Assembly: GCA_001986395.2 (NCBI GenBank)
Contig: MQVO02000013.1
Span: 496,001-560,000, forward strand
Direction of reading: 5' to 3'
Length of the DNA: 64,000 bases
Source of the DNA: Irpex lacteus
Taxonomy: Eukaryota > Basidiomycota > Agaricomycetes > Polyporales > Irpicaceae
In this document: in pieces, positions 24,394 through 37,690 of the stretch
Position numbering within the stretch: the first letter of the stretch is position 1
Layout: every line of letters starts with the position of its first letter
Translations under genes and position numbers: made by a program
The notes under the pieces: model-generated
Databases searched by the model: none
Told to the model about the DNA's origin: nothing
The model's input: the letters and a program-made list of their open reading frames with translations, nothing else

Positions 24394-25325
24394 CTACATT
24401 TCTTCATCGTCGAAGTTAATCTCTTCAACCGGGAAGTCACCAATCTTGAGGCGGTCAGGACGAACAAAGACTCCGTAGTTCGGCTTGCACGTGAAGTACC
24501 GTTCTCCTTGGACGCTGAGACAACAGCACTCAGCCACTCATTCGCACGTACGAAAGTATGACAGGACTCACGATCCGTCATTCTTTCCCATAGGTTCGTC
24601 ATATTCAACGCCAACCCAGACCCCTTCCCCAGTTCCAAACTTCGTAGGACCGACAAATCGCACAGTTCCACGCTTGTGTAGGCCAGGCTCCGTCGATTCG
24701 ACTTCGCATCGCGAGCCAATGGGGATGTTTAGGTGAGGAGTGGGCTTGGACGGGGCAGGAGCATCCGCTTCAGCAAACCTTCCGATCTTATGGCGTTGTT
24801 TGTACGCGAGTACAGTATCTGCGATAATATAGTCTCAGACGAGGATATCGTAACCTTGACAAAAGAGTGTACCTTGACGCTGAGCATACGCCTCATCTGT
24901 TAGCTCGAACTTCTCCACTTGAGATATATCCGTCAGCTGCCCTGTGAAAGATGTGGACGGATCTGTGTCGATCACCTTGTATCTTGTGTCAGACACGGAT
25001 AACTCGTACAAGAGATAGTAAATTATACACACCTTCAGGAACTGGTATTCGTGCACGCTATAGAAACCAAGGGGTTTCGAATCATCAGACAAGATCGCCA
25101 ACGGCTCGGTGTCAGTCTCAGTATTGTAGAGGGCGATTTGCTGGTTCTTGGCTGGGATGCCTGTGATAAATTCAAGTTTATTCTACGTCGTAATAGAAGT
25201 TAGCTGTCAGACATGGTCACTATCAAAAACATTACCTTAAGTTGTTCTATTGTCGTATGTAGGTCAAATCTTCTCTCTGAACGAGTGTCAGGCGAAATGA
25301 CGAAGACGCTGACTGTGCTTGACAT
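24394..25325 (-). CDS. ALF1: Tubulin-folding cofactor B (CAP-Gly protein)
   Basis: Cytosolic chaperone that binds alpha-tubulin during folding and, with cofactor E, acts in heterodimer assembly and disassembly. Exons 25325-25236, 25182-25033, 24975-24873, 24818-24572 and 24514-24394 join into 236 residues, the family's usual size. The N-terminal ubiquitin-like domain (residues 1-80) reads [20 protein letters not shown] to [11 protein letters not shown] middle helix ([20 protein letters not shown]) follows. The CAP-Gly domain includes [35 protein letters not shown], then [20 protein letters not shown]. The tail is acidic and ends DDEEM. All motifs are intact. Convergent with copy 4 and divergent from copy 5 (284 bp). 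Confidence 0.93.
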
Positions 25326-25609
25326 TGGAGACAAGTATGCAGTGAAGGATAGAGTTTATCTGTATTGCATATGTGGATGTAAGGATACTATAAGCTTTTG
25401 ATACACATAATGCTTACGATACTTTGCGATTTTGGATACCTGGCTTGAAGTCAGTGTCAGAGGGAAAGTACCCAATTGGCATCGCGCGCCCATACGGTAG
25501 TCCATTTAATCGGCGATTCCCACGCGAGATCCGTGATCGCGTTTGCCTCCGTGGCAATGCCAGTGAGTCTTCGACCACCACCAATTCCCTGCCCATTAAG
25601 CACTAGAAG

Positions 25610-26815
25610 ATGTCAGCGAATTATCTCGAACTTTTGCCTCTAGAGCTCATCTTTATAATCTTCGAAAACCTCGATCACGACCTAGTCGCGCATGTCACGT
25701 TCAGCAAACTCAGACCTGACATCTACGAGTTCTGCTACGAAGGTCGTGGACGAGAATTTTGGAAGCCAGTTCTTCGTGCCAGTGGCCTGTCTACTTTAGA
25801 ACTCAGCGAACACGACCATGAATCTCTGACCTCACATGAATGGGAGGACCTAGCAAGAGAATGCGTAAAGCATGCTGAATCTTGCAAGCATCCAAGATGC
25901 GGTATGGCCCGTCTACGGGAAAACGGCAAGCGTCGCTTTATTGTCTTATGATTATTCTACTCATACAAGTCTGCGGTGTGTACTCCAGAAGAGCTTATGC
26001 GGTCGAGTATCAGCTCTGGTGTATCGCTTATGCGAACGCTCGATTCTTGTGACGAGGATGATCTCGAATTTATCCTGGATCTTTACGAAGGAGAGAAGTC
26101 CCTCTCTTTCAGCACTGCTATGGAAATCATTACGTTTAAGACCCGCGAGTACAAATATGCTGTCGATTTGCCTACCGAAACGTGGCGTTCTGCCGCATTC
26201 ATCCGCCATGAACCCGCCAATCCTGAAGATAAGGACTCGCTGCAATACGACGACGAATTCGCCAACCACCCCATATTATGGAGAAGTTTCTTTGCCTTCC
26301 CTCCTATTGCCAGGTTTCGCGTCACAGCTGCCGATCAGGCTAAGACAATAGCACCTCACAATCCCGACGGAGTTATCCTGGCTGACGTTCTGGAAAATAT
26401 CGTGGAGGTGTACGTCCTGCTCGTTATTGCCGGAATGACCGAAATGCTCATATTTGCCCCAGAGACAGGTCTGTCCATATGGATGGTTCAGACTACCTCG
26501 ATATGATTGAATGGTCCGATTTAAATAAGGAAGAGAGGAAACATCCCGTGATAATTCCCCGGAGCTGGACTCTTAGCAACACGCTAATGGCACTACACCA
26601 CTTCCGGGATTGGTTCAAACTTGTGTAAGTGTGGAATCCATACATATACAGTACAATGGCTGTCGGCTGATAGAACCTTCAGGCGCTGGGTAGGGCTGAA
26701 TGTGAATCAGGTAGACGACCGCAACATCTTTTGTAATATGAATTTCAAGGCTCAGAAACTGCCTGATGACTACGAAGAGTTTGACCGCCTCACAACGTAC
26801 TCATATATACCTTGA
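25610..26815 (+). CDS. CHCC/F-box-like family, copy 5 (GC donor)
   Basis: Exons 25610-25925, 25989-26409, 26469-26624 and 26683-26815 give 341 residues. Intron 1 must begin GCAAGC at 25926 to keep the family phase, so it is a GC-AG intron; reading on instead meets a stop at 25949. F-box-like start: LELLPLELIFIIFENLDHDL. CHCC: CVKHAESCKHPRC. Exon 2 has a long acidic region (DSCDEDDLEFILDLYEGE) before EIITFKTR, TWRSAAFIRHEP and HPILWRSFFAFPPI. Exon 3 holds IIPRSWTLSNTL and ends DWFKLV. Exon 4 reads RWVGLNVNQ to LPDDYEEFDRL. Intact. Tandem partner of copy 6. Confidence 0.86.
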
Positions 26816-27157
26816 AGGCAACAATTTCGGAGGGTTCATGTCATATTTTGTCCACAGATACTTAGTCAATAATTCGCACAGTAATATCAGTGTACAAGCC
26901 TACTATGAGATGGCAGTGAAATGTGAGGCCGTGCTGTGTATGAGGGCCCGTTTGGTGGTGTAAGTGAAGAAGCTATTGCATCTATGCGATGACTTTGAAT
27001 AGTTGACTCGAAAGTGCAAGTCCCCAGTCATCGCGCCAGGTCTCATAGATCTCACCGGCGATTCCACGTGAGGTGCATGATCGTGCTCTGGAGGCTACTT
27101 AATTTGGACGCGACCTTGACTGGTTTATCTACGACTATTGCGTTAACCTGGACCACC

Positions 27158-28364
27158 ATGGCACAGTCTAGGATGCCAACGAGTTATCTCGACCGTTTGC
27201 CCCTCGAACTCATTTCCATGATCTTCAAAAACCTCGGTTACGACCTCGTCGCGCATGTCACGTTCAGCATCCTCAGGTCAGACATCTATGATTTCTGCTA
27301 CAGTAGTCTGGACGCGGAATTCTGGCAAAGAATACTTCGTGCCAGCGGACTCGCGACATTAAACCTCACCGAAGGTGACATCGAATGCCAGACCCGCGAC
27401 GAGTGGGAGCTGTTGGCGAGGGAATGCGTGCTACACGCCGAGGTCTGTACCCATCCGAAGTGCGGCATGGTCCGTATACGACAGAACGGTAGGGACTTCT
27501 GGCACACTGGTGAAAGTAAACAAATAGCTCATGGTATACTGTGTTATAACATTTATTTCAGAGGAGGCCGTGAGGAAGAGCCTGAACCACGACGTCGATC
27601 TCATGCATACCTTCAGTACGGATAACCCGAACGATACAGCGACACTCCAGGAACTCCATATCCTCGAATTTAGCCCTGTATGGGATGGCATTGCATTTAA
27701 AAAGGCCCGTGCGGGTCCAACCAAGACGTGGCAGTCCGCCGCGTTCGTACGCCCTGCAGAAGACGACTCAGAGGACGACACAGAGGACGACGCAGAAGAT
27801 GATGACACCTTGCAGTACGGCGACGAACTAGTCGAACATCCTGTACTATGGAGAAGCTTCGCGACGTTTCCTCCAGTTACCGACTTTACGATGCTTTTGC
27901 ATGAAGATGCGAGGATGGAGCCTTATAATCCCGACGGTGTCATCGTGGCCGACGTACTACAAAACATTTTGGATATGTATGTCCTGCTGATCATCATGAT
28001 GTCCGTTGCCGATTGTAACCACATTCATTGTGGACCTCAGCGATAAACAGCTCCGCATGCATAATTTGGACTTCGCGGGGCTCATCGAATCCACACTAGG
28101 GAGTCGAGAACAGCTGGTACCCCGAAGCTGGACTCTGAGTGACACGCTCAGTGCACTAGGAGACTTTACGGACTGGCTGATCCTCGTGTGAGCTCCAGGT
28201 GGGATATTCATGAGTGCGTGTTCACTAATACACTATTTAGACGTTGGGTAGGGTTGAAACCTCGCTTAATCCTTGAAAACATGATCTTCTGTGAAATGGA
28301 GGTCAAGACGCAGGAACTGCCCGACAACTATTTGGACTTTTTCTGTCTCACCACTTACTACTGA
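27158..28364 (+). CDS. CHCC/F-box-like family, copy 6
   Basis: Exons 27158-27488, 27562-27976, 28041-28187 and 28241-28364 give 338 residues. Start chosen at MAQSRMPTSYLDRLPLELIS. CHCC: CVLHAEVCTHPKC. Exon 2 carries the usual GIAFKKAR, TWQSAAFVRP and HPVLWRSFATFPPVT blocks, interrupted by a run of short acidic repeats (EDDSEDDTEDDAEDDDT, 27757-27809). Exon 3 contains PRSWTLSDTLSALGDF and ends DWLILV. Exon 4 starts RWVGLKPR and ends LPDNYLDFFCLTTYY. Intact; the second unit of the copy 5/6 duplication. Convergent with the DGAT2-type gene (296 bp between stops). Confidence 0.87.
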
Positions 28365-28660
28365 CAGATATTGTAGCAAGCATCCGAACGCTGCTACGTC
28401 TGCCGTGATTTGCGCTATTATCCATTCTCGACAAAGACTTGATGGCGTGTTGATATTCCGTCCACAGATAATCAATAATTCGTACAGTAATATCAGTACA
28501 AGCCCGCCACGAGACGGCAGTAAAGTGTGATGCAATGTCGCGTACGACGAACTGTCTAGTCATGTAAGTGAAGAAACTATTGCATCTATGCGTCTCAGTG
28601 GCACCGCATAAGCACCACCACGATGCGAAGCCCAGGCCAATGTAATCCAAGCCAGCTATT

Positions 28661-30444
28661 CTACTCGATAATGTTCAACTCCCTCGTCCGCGTTCGCGCG
28701 AACTCGTCTTTATAAGTGTTCCAAATCCTGTAGGTTCAAGTCAACAACGAGACTTCCGTAGACTGTTCAGGTCTTCAGTCGCACGCACCTCATGAGTTCG
28801 TCTATGTACTGCGCCTGCACTTTCCTTATTTCGTCTAGGGTCGGTTTGTCGGTTTGTTCCACGCGAATCGGGTTGCCGACTATATGGGAGAGAAGGGAAG
28901 CAGGTAAGCTTGAAACGAGCATGCGATACAGGGTAGTGCGGACGTACTCGCGACGACAATCCGTCTGCGGTATGGTAGTAGTCCAAGATTATCTGTGCAG
29001 AAGTAATTTTAGCGTCTCTCAACCTCACACAAGAACGACCCGAAGGCAAGTCGTACAATTTAAAAGGCCACGGCCGTGAAAGAAGGGGAGAGTGAACCCG
29101 AAGACGCTTTGGAACTTTTTCTGTAGCTTGTAGATTGTTGTGCCCTTGTCGTTTGGCATTTGTTGATAAATCTGGCACAACGTCAGTAAAAATGACACTT
29201 CAGTGATAAGCAGTATGTTGACGCACGTCGTTTTCCCCGAAAGAAAAGACGGGTACGAGGTCAGCGCTGTCACGGGTGCATAACGCTTAGGAGGGTGAAA
29301 GACTCGGATGTAACCAGAGAGCTCACCCGTATTGTATAGCAAGCTTGATAAATCCCAGTCTACGCAAATAATTCGTCTCAGTACGGGGATATGAAATCAT
29401 CTCTCAATAGGGAAAGCACACCGTTTTCGCAAAGTCAAATCAGCCGTTCCAGGATGTGCGCTCAAACTCTCAGCGGCACCACCCACAACGATCGTGATAG
29501 CCTGACCAGCTCCTCTCTTGAGGATATTTGAACATGAGGCTTTGCTCACTGAGCAGATCCCTAATGCAAGAAGGACGTCTCTGTATAAGGGGACACGAAA
29601 GTTTGACGCTAATGTCAAGAGATGTGGGGTTATCCCCGGGAAGGCTTCAGAGAAACCAATAGCTGGACCAAATAGCGGAGGAATGTCAGCGATGGTGTAA
29701 GATGAGACTTTCGGGAGGCCGTTGTGCTGACCTTCAGTGGCGAACGTACACATGGCACCCATGCCAATTATACCATGGGGATGGTACCCAAACACATATG
29801 GTCTGTCTGGTGGGAGATCGCACGTCTGTAGGTGCGATTAGTTGCGTTTTTCACGCATACATGGAGGTGAAGGTACCTTTAGAATACTGTGTGAACATTT
29901 AATCGTCGTGTAACGCGTGCAATGACGGATCACTACTCACGAAGCGGGGTAATACTCTGCAAAGTACCTCCAGAACCTCCCCCTGCGGAACCATGGGCTC
30001 AGTCTCCCTCCATGTTCAGGACTCGGGTCGACATATATGAACAGCAGATAAAGAGCAAGAAACGGCCATAGTGGGGGGTATGACCTGACACAAAGGTGTA
30101 AACATGTACTTATTCGTAGCAGAATAGAGGGGCGCGTACCATAGGAAGAGCCACAGGAATGTCGCGATCACTATCCCCGTGGACCACACCGCCACAGACA
30201 GCATCTGCAGTCGCCTCTTGCGAGGGATCGCCGCAGGTACAAAGCTATACCCCAAAACATGAATATGTCTCTGTCAGTCCGAGTCCCAATGCCACTCCAT
30301 ATAGACGGCCACGCACTCGACTTTAGCATGGAGGTTGGCGACGACAGGTTTGATATGCAACGAGGACGCAGTACTCGACAATGAGGAGAGCCGTCCACGG
30401 AGAGACGAAGAAGAGAGTGTCCTCGTTGCCGAAGAGAACGCCAT
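28661..30444 (-). CDS. DGA1: DGAT2-type diacylglycerol acyltransferase
   Basis: Endoplasmic-reticulum/lipid-droplet enzyme that transfers an acyl group from acyl-CoA to diacylglycerol, making storage triacylglycerol. About twelve exons, start ATG at 30444. The N-terminal tail is Ser-rich (TRTLSSSSLRGRLSSLSS). Two hydrophobic segments follow (LSVAVWSTGIVIATFLWLF and PPLWPFLALYLLFIYV), as in the family. The catalytic HPHG block is FGYHPHGIIGMGAMC. Further conserved blocks are TEAIGFSEAFPGI, GAGQAITIVVGGAAESL, GADLVPVFSFGENDIYQQ and FTLPFFHGRGLLNYNLGLLP. It ends VGNPIRVEQTDKPTLDEI-like, KVQAQYIDELM and a basic tail. The gene includes a 16-nt exon (29876-29861). Monoacylglycerol acyltransferase activity cannot be excluded. 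Confidence 0.92.
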
Positions 30445-31023
30445 GGGCGGGAATGTCAGCTGGATTGGGGAACGAGCGTGCTTGATGGGACAGTGCCGAA
30501 TACTGTGCCCCCTTCCCCGTTATATATGCAAGCTACCAATAAGAGTAGTGTAGGCAAGAATACGAGCAAGAGAGTAGCCAAGAGAGATTAGTCGAAAGCC
30601 AGAGAAATTGGAGGATGAGAGTTGCAAGAAAGTGTGATTTCCAGTTGGAGTGGTGCAGTCCGTTGACGCTCTCCCGACGGTGGCTGGAGTCGGCAGTGAG
30701 GACCAGTGAGGTTCAGCTATTATCCCTCCTCAAATATCGAGACGGGCTCTTCGACTCAACACTTATCAGATTTGGAAGAGACCGCCTCATCTGGAGTGTG
30801 CGAGAAACACACAGACATTTTACGCCTACTCTTACGTGCAAAGTGATATCACCGTCTGATGATCGCAACGAAAGAAGAGAAGAAAACATTCGGATTTGTC
30901 ATGGTACATGTGCTGTAAGCTATCCCTACATTCTACGACGTTTATTCATGCTACGGTGCAAAGGAAGAACTGATAACGATAACAAAGGAGAAACGAGGCC
31001 TACGGTGACTGAGACGACCGGGC
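30445..31023. other. Promoter region of the DGAT2-type gene and 3' flank of CDC48
   Basis: About 580 bp. One plus-strand frame (30615-31133) overlaps the CDC48 terminal exon antisense and is not credible. Nothing else seen. Confidence 0.45.
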
Positions 31024-33935
<2,912 letters not shown>

Positions 33936-34353
33936 GATTCAAGGTCGTGAAGGTGGAAGTAAAGAAAAGAAAGAGGTTGAGGACGTGACGGTCGAGGAAC
34001 GAGCTTTATGGTCAGAGCGACGCGCGTCCTCGCCCCCACAAACGCCTATCGTCCAGGACGCGTGGACTAGCCGTGGGAAACTCGTATTATTGGTCAGTTC
34101 GAGGACGTTCCACCACTTTCTCATTCGGGCAGTGTTAGTAAGAACGACACGTACGATCTTGTGAGTTTACAAAGGAACAATAGGAACACAAGTGCTTTTG
34201 TACACTGTATCTCAATAAGAGCAGTGTAAATGGTCAATTCTAATCTTGTTGCAGAGTTATACCTATGGTGAAGACAATAATATGCGACTTATGAGGAATA
34301 CCATGGATATATTGTCTGCATAGTGGATGCCGCTATCTAGAACATAATGCTAT
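33936..34353. other. CDC48 promoter region
   Basis: About 420 bp between the CDC48 start and the 3' end of the thioesterase-like gene, same strand. No further gene; contains the CDC48 promoter by position. Confidence 0.5.
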
Positions 34354-35334
34354 TCATTGACTACCTCGAGATGCCTCGATTCCCAGTATGATCCGTCGCT
34401 CAAGAGCTTCCCGAGCCTTTTCACCTGGATCACACTTCGCCAACTTATCATAGTCATACCACACGAGCACCGAGTCCGACTCCGTCACAATCCGGCGCTG
34501 GCTATACGACCACGCCACTGCCAGACAGTGGAAATGTGTTTTCGCCAATCTATACGGAGCAAGAGCGCTCGAAGGAACTTGAGTAGATGCAGGCCCAGAT
34601 TCGGTGTGTGATGCGGACTTCATTGCACCGGCATGAGGTTTGTGCGCGATGAGAAGTGTGTCTGGATATGTGACCGGCCGTTTGTAGTCCAGGGAGACGG
34701 ACTTCAGTATGAGTGAGACGCCTTTGCCTTTGATCATGTTGTCCGCTTTCTCCACACCGCCGATCTCATGGCCGAGGGACCTCATCCATTTGATGCGGCC
34801 TGACTCAAAGAATCGCACTGAATAAGAGACAGTGACTTTAGAAGCATGTTCAGTAGGCAGGGACAGTGTACTCAACGGTATCGGACGTTATTCACATGCC
34901 TGGAAGTTATTGAGTCAGTCAATTGATACAAATCTACAGTCCAATGTTCCCAACATACTGGAAGGAATCATGGTCTCCCCATACAATGGGCTGTTCCCAG
35001 AAGCTCGTAGGATCGTATCCAAGCCTCAACAGCTCAGCACGTCCTTGTGCGGCAATAGACGGGTCGATGTCAGACACATCGTGATCCTCGGGATGGGCAG
35101 GCCCCTTGGTACCCGGTGCAAGGTGGTACGGCGACGTAGGATCACGAAATGCTGCCTGTAGTGTCTACTAGACGTCCAGTTAGGATGGTCGATCACAGTA
35201 TGGAAGGCGTCGCGAGAGCTGACCTTGATATCTGAATGACTCCAGCGCTGGCCAAGGTTATGCTTGCCAATAAACAGTTGCCCTGAGAACTGCTTCAGCA
35301 GCACGCGCCGCTGTCTTGCAAGAACTGCACTCAT
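34354..35334 (-). CDS. Hotdog-fold thioesterase-like protein, probably mitochondrial
   Basis: Exons 35334-35224, 35155-34959, 34899-34877 and 34817-34354 join into 264 residues. The hotdog (4HBT) signature spans the exon 2-4 joins: WGDHDSFQHVNNVRYLRFFE then SGRIKWMRSLG. The aspartate of GDHD and the HVNNVRY stretch match the active-site loop and helix of acyl-CoA thioesterases of this type. The N terminus (MSAVLARQRRVLLKQF) is basic and could be a mitochondrial presequence. Later blocks include MIKGKGVSLILKSVSLDYKR and HFHCLAVAWSYSQRRIVTES. Exon 3 is 23 nt. Substrate unknown. Divergent from the BTB gene. Confidence 0.82.
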
Positions 35335-35951
35335 TGTGGCTATAGTAAGAGTGAATTCCGGGCTAAGTTCGACCAGACCTGCCGTTTTAGTGACAAGTCT
35401 AGGATTGTATACTCCGCTTCAGCGGAGCCTACATCCCACTTGTATGACGTGTCGGAGTAGTAACGGAGTCTCAATAGTGGAGATAACTTTCGAATCGAAC
35501 TTGAAGTCTGTTTCGTTCACGTCTGCTCTTTACGCTCTTGTCTCTTGCACTCTTTCTTCTGGTCTCATAATTTGGCCCTGGGGGCGGCATTGTAAACTCT
35601 TAGCCGTATAAACGTTGGCGTACAAACAATAATTGGGTTGTATCGTACTATCGAAGGTGAGTCTCCTTATTCATACCGAGTCTCGGTTGAAACATGACCG
35701 CGACTTCTGCAGCAAACGAACTACGCCTGAGGCGACTCTAATCCTCGAAACGTACCGTCAATAATACAGCCTGATATCTGTTCAGTAATCTCGTCGCGCC
35801 AGTTCGCTGTGTTCTTTTCAGCCAAGCTCTCAGCTTTCCCACTCTGCCGTTCTCGTGTCTTGGTTTACTCTAGAACTCTAGAACTTGGGTATCTCTAGTC
35901 TCTCTCTTGCATCCAGCATCTCTTTGTTTTACTGCAGTCAACGTCATCCAG
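35335..35951. other. Divergent promoter region
   Basis: 617 bp between the starts of the thioesterase-like and BTB genes. CT-rich stretches precede the BTB ATG (for example near 35880-35930), typical of fungal 5' leaders. No gene. Confidence 0.5.
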
Positions 35952-37162
35952 ATGGACGGCTATACCTCCTCTCGCGACCCTCGACGGGCCAAAAGGCCTC
36001 GCTCAGAGAATACCGATTTCTCATCTAACAGACGGGCATCCCCTTCGCCAGATAGGCGAACCATCGTCAAAGGCGAACATACTTCCTCTGCTAGGCTTCC
36101 GCCTCCTCCCTTCGATCAAGTCTCTGCAGATACTATACTGAGAACCATAGACTCTGTCGACTTCCGTGTCAAATCTGCCATCCTCGTCGAGGCGTCCGAA
36201 CACTTTCGCGCGTGGTTTAGCGAAAGCGCACCGCCAAGACGTTCCAGAAATAATGCAAGAGATTATGATCCTGATAACCTGCCTATCATCCGTGTCGTCG
36301 AGAACTCCGAACTGCTGAACATTCTGCTGCGGTTCTGCTATCCTGTGGAAGAGCCTTGCATCAAGTCTTCCTTGGTTCTCTGCGAGGCGATTGTGGCATC
36401 CAAACGATACGAGATGCACTGTGCTGAGCAGAGACTCTTCCGAATCTTTGATACACATTCCGAAAAGGATCCTCTCAAGATGTACATGTTCGCCTGTCGA
36501 CACAAGTTACCTCAAGGAATAGCTTCCGCCGCAAGAGCAACTCTCAACCGGCCTATCCAAATCCTGGACGTTGCTCGGCTCGAAAACATCTCGGAGAACG
36601 AGTTTATCAGTGGCACAGAGCTGATACGTCTGCAGGCTTACCATAAGGCATGCGGTCAAGCAGCTAGTAGCGTTATCGGAGCCATCTACGCATACACCGC
36701 GGACCTCACAAGTAATGAACTGAAGCTCCCTTGGCTGCCAATAGGCGAATGGACGTGGTTCACGTGCCAACACAACAATTCCGTATCCGCAACTGAGATG
36801 GTCATCATCCAGAACAACGTGGAACTACCCGCTGCGAAGTGGTGGACGAACTATCTTCGCAAGGCTCAGGAGAAACTGAGGAATCGACCTACCGGTGCGG
36901 CTGTCCAAGACATGAAACCGTTTTCGGCATTTGCGGCTGCTGCTACCGACCACTGCGGGCTGTGCAAACGCCATGTCATCTCGGACCTGCATACTTTCAA
37001 TAATCTGCTTGCGCACCAGGTTGAGAGGGCCGTCAGCGAAGTAGGTATTCGTATCTACGACTCTTGTTGCCTCTGTCTCACTATTCCGCACTGTAGGTAG
37101 AGTTTGATCCCAAGCCCGAGGTGAGACCGCCCGGGAGTGCGCTGGCCACAACTCCATGGTAA
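35952..37162 (+). CDS. BTB/POZ domain protein
   Basis: Exons 35952-37040 and 37097-37162 give 384 residues. The second exon (VEFDPKPEVRPPG, ending ALATTPW) replaces an early stop that would follow if the intron were read. After a basic, disordered N terminus (DPRRAKRPRSEN, residues 1-55) comes a BTB-like fold. It reads FDQVSADTILRTIDSVDFRV, ILVEASEHFRAWFSES, PIIRVVENSELLNILLRFCY, then VLCEAIVASKRYEMHCAEQR. A C-terminal CGLCKRHVISDLHTF pairs two cysteines with a histidine. Fungal proteins of this kind are usually uncharacterised; BTB domains mediate oligomerisation or cullin-3 binding, but no partner is implied here. Confidence 0.82.
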
Positions 37163-37690
37163 GCATTGCCTCGCGATGAAACGATCATGGGAGAAACGTG
37201 ACTCACTCGTGATGTAGATGACACCCTGTTTACCACCTCAGCGTGCAACCGCATAGCCTGTTGACATGACCGTGGCTCTCCATCTCGCAACCATGCGTCA
37301 CCGCCAGTACGATTCGTACATCCAAGCACTCGATAATGCCTCATTCCCTGTATTCTGTCTCCAAGTCAATTCACAATAATGCATTCTGTTTTGTCTACGT
37401 CGCACGCATTTTTTTGCCCGTGAGGGCCACCTACTGCGCTTTCACTGTATGAAATATGAAGAGAAGCCTTATGAGATCCGTATAGTACAGTATCTGAGTT
37501 TCAGGCACCTCCGACATTCGAATTTCGAAAGCGTTACCCGAGGGCGCCCACAACAATACTCATCATATGCATCAATCTGAAATCCGCTCATGTTCTTTCG
37601 TCTCGACCCTCATGCCTAATTCCACATAGCTCTCGACTGTTTCCCTCGCTGCTAATTCTTTACGTTCATACGTTTGAACAACGTGTGGTG
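37163..37690. other. Intergenic region
   Basis: 528 bp between the BTB gene and the next start, same strand. Pyrimidine-rich leader near 37600-37680. Nothing else seen. Confidence 0.5.

Larger units (their letters stand above)
25610..28595 (+). repeat. Tandem segmental duplication, copies 5 and 6
   Basis: Besides the genes, about 180 bp of 3' flank is shared. After copy 5 (26860-26995) and after copy 6 (28450-28595), the blocks GTCCACAGAT, CAATAATTCG, CAGTAATATCAGT and CTATTGCATCTATGCG recur in the same order. This shows a duplicated genomic segment rather than retrocopying. Confidence 0.7.

Noticed and set aside
25610..25951. Copy 5 exon 1 as a stand-alone 113-residue gene
   Set aside because: Reading through gives a stop, but a GC donor at 25926 restores the full four-exon family structure downstream.
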